A stretch of 64,000 bases of DNA from Henckelia pumila (Eukaryota > Streptophyta > Magnoliopsida > Lamiales > Gesneriaceae), in assembly GCF_033568475.1 (NCBI RefSeq), contig NC_133123.1:136918242-136982241 (forward strand), in the 5' to 3' direction. The notes below the pieces were generated by a model. It saw only the letters and a program-made list of their open reading frames with translations. It was not told where the DNA came from and searched no databases. Positions 34,301-45,919 of this stretch are shown in pieces (position 1 is the first letter of the stretch; every line of letters starts with the position of its first letter). The position numbers and the translations under genes were made by a program.

Positions 34301-37300
34301 ATCTAGCACTCATGCTCAGGTGAAAGTCAACTATTATTAAACATACGGGAAGTGCTAAAATTTTGACTGTGGGTTATCCATAAAATGCATTATTGAAGAA
34401 ACTAAAATATGGAAGAAAAATTTGTTATTGCATAAAATACATGTTCCACTGTCTGCGACAATTTTAAACAAATAGAGAGAAGGTGTATACCTAGGAAACA
34501 AAAAACAAAAAGTGTAGAAACCCAAGAGTTTAACAAAACCATCACAGTGATATTAGATTTAACTCAATTCATTTAACATTGACCGACTTCACTATAAGCC
34601 CAACAATTAAGTCATAAGATTTGTGTGCCTTGAGAACTAAAAAACCCACCAATCAGATGTCGAAGGAGAGGGATATTGACACCGATTAGCACACATAACT
34701 AAAGGCTACCTAGGTTTCTAAAGCCAAATTCTCATATTTTTACAGCGTTGGATGCTTGCTTCTGACATCCCAGTTATCCTTGCACTTGAGCCCGGCCTTA
34801 TCGTTTGCTACTCGTTTTCCTCCTAGTTTCTATCATTCAACCTAATGACCTATTGAAATAGTTAATTGTCTGGCGTTCTGTTACCTCTTAATTACTGTTC
34901 AAATAAATATGAGCTTGGTGGTGGGCATTCCCTTGTTGTCATTGGAGAATTTCATTATCCATACAGTTCCAAGACACTTAGCTGATGACTCATAAGTTTG
35001 CAGTTGGTTTTTGCCCTTTCATAGTTGGTGTCTCATGCATCACACAAAAACAAAATTTGTCGTTGGAAAAAACATTTAAAAAAATGATTCAGCTGTTTTA
35101 GTTCCTGGATGGAATGCTAAACTATAATCTAAAAACCAAAGAGTAAGAGATCAATAAAACCAAAGCAAGAACATCTCTCAGATCATCCACATAGAAAAAA
35201 GGATACTGGCTTGCTTACAATGTGAAAATCACCTGTATAATAACTAAAAATTATGAAATAATACCTGGCAGTGCTGGTTCTAGAAAGTTGGACAGCCTTT
35301 CTTTTTGTAACCAAAGGCTTTCCACTGTAATAAAATCCCGTTAAGTCAAGTGCTTCACTTGCAACACCACCCAAAACAGCCAACACATTGGCAGACTTGC
35401 TGGAAAAATATAAAAACTACATGGTCAGCAGTGAAGAGAGATGCCATGTGGTACATACAAAAGAAATACCCATATACCTCTTCGCAAACTTGTGAAAGTC
35501 CCAGTGGATAAATTTGAGATGATTTTCTTCTGTAAGAATCTGGTTGAGATAACCCACAGCATTAGCAAACTCACGCCTTAGCATCATTTCTCGTGGCCTT
35601 TTCTCAACTGTCTGAAATTGGTTCGTGCGTATAAGAAAGAGCAAGCTACAAATGGTAACGGAACATTACAGGAAAAACATTTGATTTGAGCTTCCAGCTA
35701 TTCTAGTGAATGATGCAACTTTTAGTGAGGAGATTCTTATGCTGAGAGAGTAAATGATGCCACGACAATTAATGAAGCTGTTTCTGAGAAAACCATAAGT
35801 ACAAGAGATATTGGGCATCAAATCAGCATCAAGAAGCCCATCAATTCACTGGCGGAGGCGGAATTGGGGCAAGAATCATAAAGGAACCAGCCAAAGTTTA
35901 CATGGTTTAGAAAGATATCGTGCAACATAAAATCAGATGGCATATCACACAGAGAGATGATAAGACCATGAGTCTTAGTGCATGAATCCCTGTTTGGATG
36001 ATGAGTTCAGTCAGAAAAAATTTATTGGATGAGATTCAAATATCAGACTGCTAATATAAAATTGGATCATCCAATCAAGAAAATAGGGGAAAAGAAAGAT
36101 CATAAGCGTCATGACAATCCATAGCTCTAAAAGAAAAACTCGTAGGGTGGTTGCGGGGTTAGAGGACAGAGGACCTACAGTTTCCGAAAGTCAAAAGGGG
36201 GACCCAGGTACAAACCTTTATGAGATTAAGAACTATTATCGGATTGCCATATCTCTCAGCCAGGTCTTCAAAATGCTGTTTGGTAGCCTCATATGTAGGA
36301 TCATATCGTTGTACTTCATGTTACAAACCAAAAGTTATCTAGAATTCTAAATATGAACAAACAGACGAGGAGTCTATGTCTAAATAGCCTATACACAAAA
36401 CAGAAAAAACATCAAATTCAATCTCACTCACATATGATATCAGGCTTTGGACTGAACCTTGAAGCTTCTTGAGACCAAAAAAGAGGAATGGAACCCCTCA
36501 TCTGTATAACAGAACTCATTTTTCCTTTGCATGACCCAGCTTCTTCATCAAGGATTATTTGCTCTGTCTCAACATCATTTGCCACACGCCCATGATCGTT
36601 AACCCCACGCTTTAAATAACTGCAACCAGTACAAAACAAGAGGATTTTAATCCGTAAAAATCAGAGATTTAATTGACTGAAGAAGGGAGTTTGATTCTCC
36701 AACAGTTGCTACATGTAAATTTAACTTTCTCATAAGCGGATTAAACAATAATTTAAGTCACTTTTCATTTAATAAATAATCAGTTCTTATAAACAGAATA
36801 TTCATTGAACAAGTTTGTTACACAGGTTTCAGTCATGCTGCCGGATTCGACATTATTCAACAAGAAAAATAAAAACAGAGAGTGCGTTGGACGAACAAAG
36901 AAAAAAACATCTGTAAGAAAGATATATAGTACTTATGACAAAACATGCAATGGAAATAAAAGATGAAAAGAAAAATGCAGACAAATTAGCCTTTTAGTAA
37001 TACAGTTGGAAAAGCGCTTACCGTGTCCCTGCAAAATGGCGTGAACGTCTCGAAACCAGAGAAACACAAATATCTCGTCCAAAAATTGATAGTCTAACCT
37101 ACAATCCATGTGATTTAGAAAACAATCAAGAAGACTGTTGAAGTCATGAAAGAAAAGTCTGTCCAATTTGCCATACAAATAAAATAAAAAGAAAAGTTGC
37201 CAGTTATCCTCCAGTATAGGACAAGCTCCATCCAAAAATGAAATCCAAGAATTCGTGAATGAAGTCATGAAATAAATTAGAATAATAGGATAGACTCCTT

Positions 37301-40061
37301 AGCTCACACTCCTTGTTCTTTGCTATGGAAATATTAGTCCACAGTGCACACTTTATAATGCATTATTTTTGGGTTTTATCTAATATTTAAATAAAATTAC
37401 GAACAATCACATTGAAAATATTTGTGATTATTTTGTTGTAGTTTCAACTTATTGTATGGATGTGTGTGATATTTTTAAGAAAAATAACGATACAACTATC
37501 TCAAACATAATTGTAATAACGATACAACTATCTCAAACATAATTGTTTGGATGAGATGTGATGGTAATGGATAAATTATAAATTTATTAATGGTTTTTAT
37601 GGTATTTTTTTATTATACGAAAAAGTATTGCTTTTCTAAGTTGACATGATCATTTTTGTAAAATTAAATTGGTGACTTGGTGTCAAAAAATCTGACCGCT
37701 AAAAGTCTCACACTTTATGTATAACATAAATAATGAAATTTTTTTAAAAAAAAAAGATGCAGGGAGCCTAAAGTGAAAATTTATGGCAGTAATGACACCA
37801 ACATAGCAGAAAAACATAGATGTGATTGCATTTGATGACTGCATATCTTATGCAAGCAAGTTTTCGGTGAACAAGCAGGAAAGGGCTGAAAACATCAAAA
37901 CATAAAAACTAAATATGCCACCTGTTTGAAATGTCCATGAACCAGAGCTATAGTCCAGATGGTATTCTTGCATCTATATCGAATTGCTTGTGTTAGAAAA
38001 GCATTCCAAACAAACATGTTTTCATATGGCATCCCTTCTTCTCCCGTTGATGACACATTTTTCTGTAAACTTTGCATTATAGGATATGTATAGCTGTAGA
38101 AAAAATCTTTTGTCAAATCGACACTGGATAAAAGCTTCTTGTACCTGCAGAAAATGAAACAATTTTACCAGTGAGAAATGTATGAATATCACCTTTAAAT
38201 CAATCGGTAATAGACATATGCATCTACAGGTATTATTTCATGGATAATTTATGAAATCCTTCATATATTTTCCCCAATAAACCATAGGCAAAGAGACTAA
38301 GCCACAAGAACTTTCTCCGGGGAGAGGTGAAATGGGTGTTTTGCTCCAATATATATTGAAGACAATTGATACTAAACAGATCATTCATGTTCAAAATTGA
38401 ATCAAACAATATGCACAAATTGATATTTTGGATCAAAAAGATTAATCGGTTTTCTCTCTAAAAACGCTACTTGGCATAAGAAGAAAGTTAATGATAGATG
38501 TTCATGTGCTGATGGCAACACTAGAAGGAATCATGGGTCTGATGACAGGAGACTGATAATAAAATCATAGGGAAACTCTGCCCAACACTACAGTGCCAAA
38601 ATTTCCTCTATAATGCATTAGTATGTAACGGAAGTAAATAGAGAAGTTACCGCAACTCCGTTTTCGAATGAGCAACATCAGTTTGAACTGAAACATGTGG
38701 AATGGTAATTATTTGGCTCTCTTCTATACTATATATAGCATGGCCACAGATACATCCAATCTGCCGACGCTTTGTCACCAGTATCAGATAATATGATTCC
38801 AAGAATTTAATGCAGCCTTAAACCACCAAAAAGGAAGAAACCACGATGTAAGATTATACAATGGCACAAAGCAATCATTCTAACATCAGAAATGCATTTG
38901 ATAAAATTGAACTCAATAAGTGCTTTATCATCTGGACTTACCAACAATGCCATATACCTTGGCAACAAAATTTAACCCTCCAGTGGCACGATTTCCCTCA
39001 GCAATCCTCTGGAGCAAGCTCTTGACTTCTTGAGGAGGATACACCACAGGGTCTTCACTAATATTCAAATCCGAGGGCTCCATTCTATCAATCTTCAACA
39101 CCCTAAAAAATTTCTTGTTCCTACCACTTCCAATCAAATAAAACCTCTGCAAATAATTGAAGGCGGCATCAGACCGCGTTAAAAATATGCATTACAAAGC
39201 TACCATTAGCTGTAGAAATTGTTGGCTATGTTCGTACATCACAATCCTTCTGATCAGAAAAGGGGTCATATCCAGTGTGACATAAAACTTTGTCAATGGC
39301 GCTTTTAACAGTTTAATAAAATTATCAAACAAAATGGAGCTCTAAAGTTCAACATATACTCACACAAAATTTGAATGAGATTATTTTCAAGTCTAAGGTT
39401 TCAACTATTTGTATCCAAGTACAATGTGAGTTCACCACGGAGGTCGTATAGAGCACTTCCTTAGCAATGCAATTAGCAAGTCAATGCGAGCAGTAAATTT
39501 CTCAATCACCCAAATTTCAATCAAATCAATCTTCTTACATGATCAAATGAAAAATAGAGGAAACTAAAACCGATAAACTATACAACCCTGATATATAACA
39601 AAAAATTAATGACAAAATTATGCCATGTCAAGTGTCAAGTAGAACAATTCTAGCACACTATCCATTTTCTTAAAAGAGATAAACTAACAACAGCGGAAAC
39701 AAACAGAAAACGAAAACTTCTGAACAGAACTTCAGCCATCACTTTCATAACAAAAAAAAAAAAGAAAAGAAAAAAGAACTCCACAGTCAAATTCGCTAGC
39801 AGAAAATGATTGGTACGAATTAAAAAAAAAACAAAACTTGATCACGAATCCACTAATCATACACTATTAGCGGAAAACAAAATTCTCCTTTCCATAAAAC
39901 ATTACCGCGCGAGTTTCGTAGAGGCGGAATTTCTCCAGGGAATACGAGTTCGGATCGGGCGTGGTTTCCGGATCATTTCGCTGACGAATTTTCATAGAAT
40001 TAGGACCGGATTGTGGCGGAAGATTCACGGAATTTGATTTCACAGTCTCGGGTTTAGCCAT
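31370..40061 (-). CDS. SAC1: SAC-domain phosphoinositide phosphatase, SAC1/FRA7 type
   Basis: Sixteen exons (40061-39906, 39146-38942, 38816-38651, 38144-37922, 37098-37022, 36619-36432, 36313-36216, 35611-35478, 35399-35265, 34118-33758, 33657-33536, 33354-33247, 32615-32412, 32214-32026, 31930-31819, 31618-31370) join in phase to 908 residues; Arabidopsis SAC1 has 912. The enzyme removes phosphate from phosphoinositides, preferentially PI(3,5)P2 in SAC1, and is linked to actin, vacuole and cell-wall formation. The SAC domain spans about residues 90-600 and keeps the catalytic CX5R motif in RTNCIDCLDRTN (C514, R520). The long plant-specific C-terminal region has AEIQLKSPNWLFG and SGWCGGTLLGD and ends LTRWIIGEERLLKL. 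The length and N-terminus (MAKPETVKS, LYETRARFYLIG) favour SAC1 over the shorter SAC2-5. No lesion seen. Confidence 0.95.
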
Positions 40062-40401
40062 TTGAACTTATCTAAGAGAAATAATCCTCCAACTCGTAAC
40101 CGTATCAACTGAATCAAACTGAAGGGAATTACAAGAGGTCCTTCGTTTATGCAAAACCTTGTGCTTTCCTTGTTTCCGCCATTTTTGCCCCTTCTCCTTC
40201 ACCTTCCAAGCTGTCAACTAAAGTCGTTCGCAAGAAGAAACACTGCCGATAAATCGCACTTTCTTTCAAAACGTTTTTATGAAAAGAATTTTATTTTAAA
40301 AAATATTCCGTGCCCAGAAAAAAAAAAAAAAAAAAAAAACATAAATATATCAAAGTTATTTGTTTTATTCCTAATATATTAATTGCTACTTCTTGAGTTT
40401 C
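40062..40401. other. SAC1-type gene promoter region
   Basis: Upstream of the SAC1-type start codon, with a pyrimidine-rich stretch on the + strand at 40160-40215 and an A run of about 22 bases near 40318-40340. No gene seen. Confidence 0.4.
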
Positions 40402-40570
40402 TTTATATTTAACAAAATGGAAAGGGGAAGAAATAGCAAATTTGGCAAGTTCATGTACAACTACATTTGCTTTTCTAAAAACATGTTGGAGTTTAAGGCC
40501 AGAGAAGCTATCCAGACCGGAGAGAATATTCATTGCTTAATAATATTACAAGATTACTTTTTAAAAAAAA
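40402..40570. mobile_element. LINE 3' fragment with inverted 5' part
   Basis: On the - strand, 40534-40402 encodes the end of an RNase-H domain typical of plant L1-type LINEs (LQHVFRKANVVVHELAKFA, then SSPFHFV), very like the copy at 42270-42350. From 40535 the + strand sequence CTTAATAATATTACAAG followed by T-rich then A-rich sequence matches the 3' tail of that same LINE. The 5' piece is therefore reversed relative to the tail, the pattern known from twin priming. No clear target duplication found. Confidence 0.6.
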
Positions 40571-40929
40571 CATTGAGGTTTCGAGATTTTTTTTCTCGAT
40601 GTTAAAAATTAATGAGATTCATACAAAGAGATAACAATAATCAAATACTATAATTTTATTTAGATCAAACATATACACACAGATAAATAAATATATATAT
40701 AACACAGATAAATATATATAAAAAGAGTAATTCTCAACTGCCCAACTATTCCTGCCCACTTCGTCCACGTACCGGGTTTTAGTTGTTTTTTTTTAAATTT
40801 TTCATGTCACTAAAACACGGTATCGGGTTTTAGTTGTCGGGAACGAGTTAGGCAGCATTGGTTGGGCAGATCACGACCAACAAGTTCCAAAACTGAATTC
40901 AAAGATATGGCATTTCTAGTTGTATTAAT
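40571..40929. other. Spacer with a possible small inverted-repeat element
   Basis: AT-rich. At about 40736-40870 the ends CTGCCCAAC and GTTGGGCAG face each other and the string CGGGTTTTAGTTGT occurs twice inside, so this may be a short MITE of about 130 bp. No target duplication could be fixed and no gene is seen. Confidence 0.45.
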
Positions 40930-40941
40930 GTTCATTCAAAT

Positions 40942-42459
40942 TAGGATCTTATATCACATCTAGGGCTGGGATACCGAACCAAAATACCGATGTTTTTGGA
41001 TACCGTACCGAAATATTTTTGATATATAAACATTTCTTTGGTATATCGAATTTTTTTTGGTATCTATATGGTATTGGTATGGATTTTTTCCATACCAAAA
41101 TTTCGAAATTTCGATATCGGTATCGGTATAAATTTTTTTCATACCAATAATTTTGATACGGTATACCGAAAACTCACCCCTAAATTCACATCACCAAGGA
41201 ATATGGACATGGACACCACTGTGAGCTCACTGATTCAGAATGGAGATTGGAATGAAACTCTGGTACGCACTCTAATTCCCTCTTATCTAGTGGATAAAGT
41301 ATTGGCCATTCCATTACCGAATTCTAGATCTGAGGAGTCTAGATTCTGAAAATATGACGCCAAAGGCCGATATTCGGTGCGGGATGATTACAAGCTGGAT
41401 ATAGGGTGTTATGAGCCGTCTATTCATAGCTCGAAAGCAAATTTAAGCTCTTGGTGGAACATTATCTGGAATATGGATATTCCTCCTAAAGTACGCATCT
41501 TCTGGTGGAGAACATTACAAGATATCATCCCTACGGAGATGAACTTAAGGAACCACCATGTGCCAACTCTAGGGATATGTTGGCTTTGCAAATTTGCTAT
41601 TGACTCGACCTGTCATGCGCTTTATTGGTGTCCTGCTATCAAACCATGCTGGAAAGGTACCTCTTTCAAACTCCATCTTAAAAACGTTCAGCACTTAACT
41701 ATCATTGAAGTATTCCTTTGGATGAACATAAGACTATCTCAAAGGGAGTTGGAGCAATTTGTGATGCGCACTTGGGCTGTCTGGACAGAACGAATGGGAA
41801 TAATACATTGTACTGACCGTAAATGGAAATTAATTGATGTTAATTGGTGTGATTCGTTCCTTTGGGATTATCAAGCTGCTCAAAATGCGACTAAGATTGG
41901 AACTGATAATAGACTCAGTAGCTCTCGATGGACTAAGTCAGCAATGAATTGTTTTAGGTTGGAGGTAGATGCTGCATATAATGAGAACTAAGAGAGCTAT
42001 TCGGTTGGGGGTGTGGTCCATGATCATGATGGAAATTTATTGCTGGCATTTGGAAGGAGAACAGGGAAACCACCCTCGGTGGTCTATGCAGAACTCTTAG
42101 CAATTTATGAAGGAATGAACCTGGTGCGGGATCGGCATTTACATGTTCATGAATTTACGACTGATTCTCTCATGGCAGTGCATGCAGTCACTCACCCTGA
42201 AGAGAATTTAAGTTACATAGGTTTGATTGCTTCAGATGTTCGAGAACTTCTTGTTGGTTTTCATGGCTCTAAGTTCTTCCATGTTAGAAGAACGGCAAAT
42301 GCAATTGCACACTCTATTGCGTGTTTTGCTATTTCCTCCCCCTTCCAGTTTGTTTGGAAAAGTGAAGATTTTCCTTTGTGGTTGGTGAATCTTGTAATGA
42401 CTGATTTGTCTTTGTCTTAATATTATTACAAGTTTTTACCGTTAAAAAAAAAAAAAAAA
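40942..42459 (+). mobile_element. 5'-truncated L1-type LINE with poly-A tail
   Basis: Flanked by a perfect 12-bp target duplication, GTTCATTCAAAT (40930-40941 and 42460-42471), and ending in an A run, as expected for target-primed insertion. It encodes the 3' part of plant LINE ORF2: a zf-RVT block (WNIIWNMDIPPKVRIFWWRT, with the HALYWCP motif) followed by an RNase-H domain (GGVVHDHDGNLLLAFG, AELLAIYEGM, HVRRTANAIAHS). Reverse transcriptase and endonuclease are absent through 5' truncation. Stops fall at 41347-41349 (TGA) and at 41989-41991, between the zf-RVT and RNase-H parts, so it is dead on arrival or decayed. A hAT-like MITE is nested near its 5' end. Confidence 0.85.
40961..41182. mobile_element. 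hAT-like MITE nested in the LINE
   Basis: Starts TAGGGCTGGGATACCGAACC and ends GGTATACCGAAAACTCACCCCTA, a common plant hAT-type MITE end pair (second string quoted in part: CTCACCCCTA). ATCACATC on the left (40953-40960) and TTCACATC just right of the end (41185-41192) look like an 8-bp target duplication. The interior is full of GGTAT/ATACC repeats. It must be younger than the LINE that contains it. Confidence 0.65.
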
Positions 42460-42471
42460 GTTCATTCAAAT

Positions 42472-42743
42472 AAAAAAAAATTAAGTGCCTATAGTATGGA
42501 TATCTCGCTCAAATCTCAGTTTCAGTTGCTTTTAAGGTCTATTATAAGTTTGGGAAATATTTTTGTCATTCCAAATAACTTTTTTTGCTTGTCCACTAGC
42601 TTTTTTAGGTTTAGTTTTGACATCATAATTTCTGAAAATGCTACTTTAGTTCATCTACCATTGGAATAATCATTATTCACTATTCACCGAAAAATGTTGA
42701 TTTAGTTGTAGATAAAGTACTTTTTGGTGTAACAGTTTGAATT
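42472..42743. other. Short spacer before the LTR element
   Basis: AT-rich unique sequence between the LINE target duplication and the GAATT duplication of the LTR element. The same host sequence resumes at 52903 on the far side of that element. No gene seen. Confidence 0.6.
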
Positions 42744-45700
42744 TGAAACATCCTAGAACTTCTAGTGAATTTTTTTTTAAAAAAAAATAACTCTCTAACT
42801 ATAAAATAATAAATATAAATATATATATGCCCATACATATATATATTGTACTTTAAAAAAAATACTTTACTTAATTTAAAATACATATACACAATAAATA
42901 CAATAAAAGTACTCGCATGCAATTAAATACTTAAAATTAATTACTAAATAATCATTCATAAGATTGCCATAATAAAATTCCTAAATAATATTTCTTTCAC
43001 CAAGATTAATGAAAACTTAAAAAATAAATACTTAAATCTAAAATCCATGCAGGTACGAAAAATCTATAATAATAAAACATATGCGGAAATAAATGTTCTA
43101 GTCTCAACATAAAATTCATCTTAGAGCAATGGTCACGGGTTCTAGCCGCTGGATACTCATACGCCCTCGCCGCCAGTCGGAAACACATTAACTTCATTAA
43201 TATTCTGCTCACCTGCACCATTTAAATCTAGTGAGCCTAGAGGCTCAGCACGTTCTATCTTTATATAACAAAATGAAACCACACACAAGCACACATCATA
43301 TAAAATACGTGAATATAAATATACGTGCATGATCTTAAAAATATATGCATATAGACATGAATAAATAATTATAATGCTTCATCATCATGCTAAACATAAA
43401 CATCATATTTAATAAATCTCATAAAATGTCTTATCATAATTTCTTAGTTCTCAACAGGTCGTATCCATGTCGGTGGCATCATACTGAGCGATTGCTCAAT
43501 CTATAAACCAACGTATGCGGCGGTGGGGTTTCCACCTCTGTGCTGCCACTTCACCAGCCCTCTCAGCTGGATCCATAAGCTCATCATACTTATACATCAT
43601 TAGGAAGGTCACCGGGCCCAGGTATCCCGGCCTCCAACCACATCACTTTCCACCTTCACTTCAACTTCCATAAAAATATTTTTCATAACATGCTCTTAAA
43701 CTTATCATGAAAATTCTTAATGATGCATGAACTTAAAATTCTCATTATTTCTTTATTTTCATGAAAATTTGCCCGTAAATATATATTTAATTTATTTTCT
43801 TAAAAATCATACTTATATATCTAATAAAAATGCATGCATGAATTAAATATATATTTACGGACATTTATTTTCCAAGGACTTGTTCGAGCTGTTGACCACT
43901 AGACTTAAACTCAAAAATTCCTAGACTGGCTCAAAAACCCAAAAGCCCAACCTGACATGGCCCATTAAGCTTCATGGGCCCCCAGGCCCATGAGAAACTA
44001 ATGGGCTCACTTAAAATATAAATTAAGCCCATTAACTAATAAACTTAAAATTAAATTAATAAAATTTATTATTTAACCATTAATTATAAACTAGACCAAT
44101 AAAATTATTAAACCCGACTCCACTTGGCCCAATAATTTTCATGGATCACACGGCTCATGAAAAATTAGTGGGCTCATTTCATTAATTATTTAAGCCCATT
44201 AAACTAGTCCAATTAATTAATTAACCAAGCCCAAACCCATAAATTGTTAATTAATATCTTATTTAATTAAAATAAAAAAACACCCGAGCCCAACCAAAAT
44301 AACACGGACCCGAACTCAAATAACTTGACCCATACATTTAGACCCGACCCGGACCCAAAAACCCGGACCCGGCCCACTAATACCTAAAGCTCAAGCTGTG
44401 CGCCCCTCCCTTCCCTCTCACATGCACTCTCACGACCACAGTCCCTTACCTCCTTGTTATTGCCCAGCTCCGGCCACCCCTAGCCGGAGAGTCGCCGGCA
44501 GGACCACCCCAGGGTTCTGTCGTCACCCTAGACCAGCCCTAACCCATCCCCAAGCCTAGCATGGAGCAGCCGACCCCCTCTCATCCTCACTTGCTGCGCA
44601 GATCGCACCTCCCTCCACCTGTGAGTTTTCTGACCAGCTCCGGCCACTAGCGACCGGAGCTCCGACACCTGGACCACCCCGTGGTCCAGACGCAACCCTG
44701 GGACCAAGCCTGAACCGAGCCAAGCCTTGCATGGCTCGGCCAAAGCCCCCAAACCTCATGCAAAAACCTGCGCGTCCAGCCCTACATGGCTCCTATTCAG
44801 CCTTTAACCAGCCACTTCTAGACCTTAACCACCCACCAAAACCGACCCTAAGGGACCCTAGGTCAGACCCCTAACCAAGGGGCAGCAGGTTCGAACAGTA
44901 CATGGCAAGAGACAACTCAAAACTGAGCCATATTTGCAAAAACGTGAGTAACATGTAAAATCCATGAAATTTGTCATTCTAAACCATATGCTCATGACAT
45001 ATCAGATCTTGTATGCCAAAAATCAGTATAATATAATTTAAATGGTGTTCAATAAAAGAATCAAACGTGCCTTGTTGAAGATTTGAACAAAACGTTGATA
45101 TCGACACGTATCAGGCTCGCCGGGACGACGGGACGACGAAGAACACCAAAACCTTGAAGAGATCGGCTAAGAGCTAGTGTTTTCTGTCAAAAGTCATGAG
45201 AATGGTGGTGAGGAAGAAGGGGTGTCGGCTGAGTGGGGTTAGGGTAGGGTATGAAGTGATTTTTTGGGTTTTTTTAATTGGGTTGACAATATCTTCAAAT
45301 ATCTCAATAAATTAATATGTCAATATTATACTTTAAATATAAAGTTTTAAACTCCTAAAATATTTAAAAGTCTGATAACACAGCCAAAATCCCGAAATAT
45401 AAAAGTAGGGAATTTTTAAATATTAATAAAAGTCATTAAAATGACTTATTTTGGCTAAAAATAAATCCTTAAATAAATATATAATTAAATACTAAAATTT
45501 TCTTGACAAAATACCTTAAAATAATATTTTAAAGCTCCTAAAAATTCATAAAAGAATTTGGGTGAAAATAACATCTCGTCCGTCCACGGCCCCGCCTATG
45601 CGATCATAAAATAAACTTTCTCAAATAAATTCATAAATCACATCAAACAGATTTAAATGCCGAAAAACAATTATTTAAAACATTCAAATAAATCATATAA

Positions 45701-45810
45701 TTTAAATAATCACTCATAAAAATAATTTGACACATTTTCACATTATTTTAAAATTATTAAATCCCCTAGTTATGCATGCGGATTTACGTGCCGAATTTCT
45801 GGGCGTTACA
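42744..45810 (-). repeat. Left LTR (3' LTR of the - strand element)
   Basis: Runs, on the - strand, from TGTAACGCCCAGAAATTC to GGATGTTTCA. The middle third is GC-rich and the rest AT-rich. Short open frames inside, repeated in the right LTR, are not genes. Next to it on the inner side lies the purine-rich tract AAGGGGGAGAGAAT. Confidence 0.92.
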
Positions 45811-45914
45811 ATTCTCTCCCCCTTAAACGGAATTTCGTCCTCGAAATTGAAACGAACTCTAGGCAAGAACAAGTTTCTCCGTGTAGTTCCGAATCGAGCA
45901 ATCCAAATACGACA
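45811..45914 (-). other. Polypurine tract and 3' internal end of the LTR element
   Basis: Read on the - strand, TTCGAGGACGAAATTCCG and AAGGGGGAGAGAAT directly precede the LTR. The same layout (TTCGAGGACGAAATCG, then GGGGGAGAAT) precedes the LTR at 654, which places both elements in related chromovirus groups. Confidence 0.8.
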
Positions 45915-45919
45915 AATTT

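Noticed and set aside
40318-40341. A run of about 22 A as a possible SINE or retrocopy tail
   Set aside because: No upstream body with tRNA-like boxes or gene similarity was seen on the same strand.
43006-44759. Open frames in the left LTR with identical twins at 50095-51847
   Set aside because: Both sets are the same LTR sequence read twice; no protein family.
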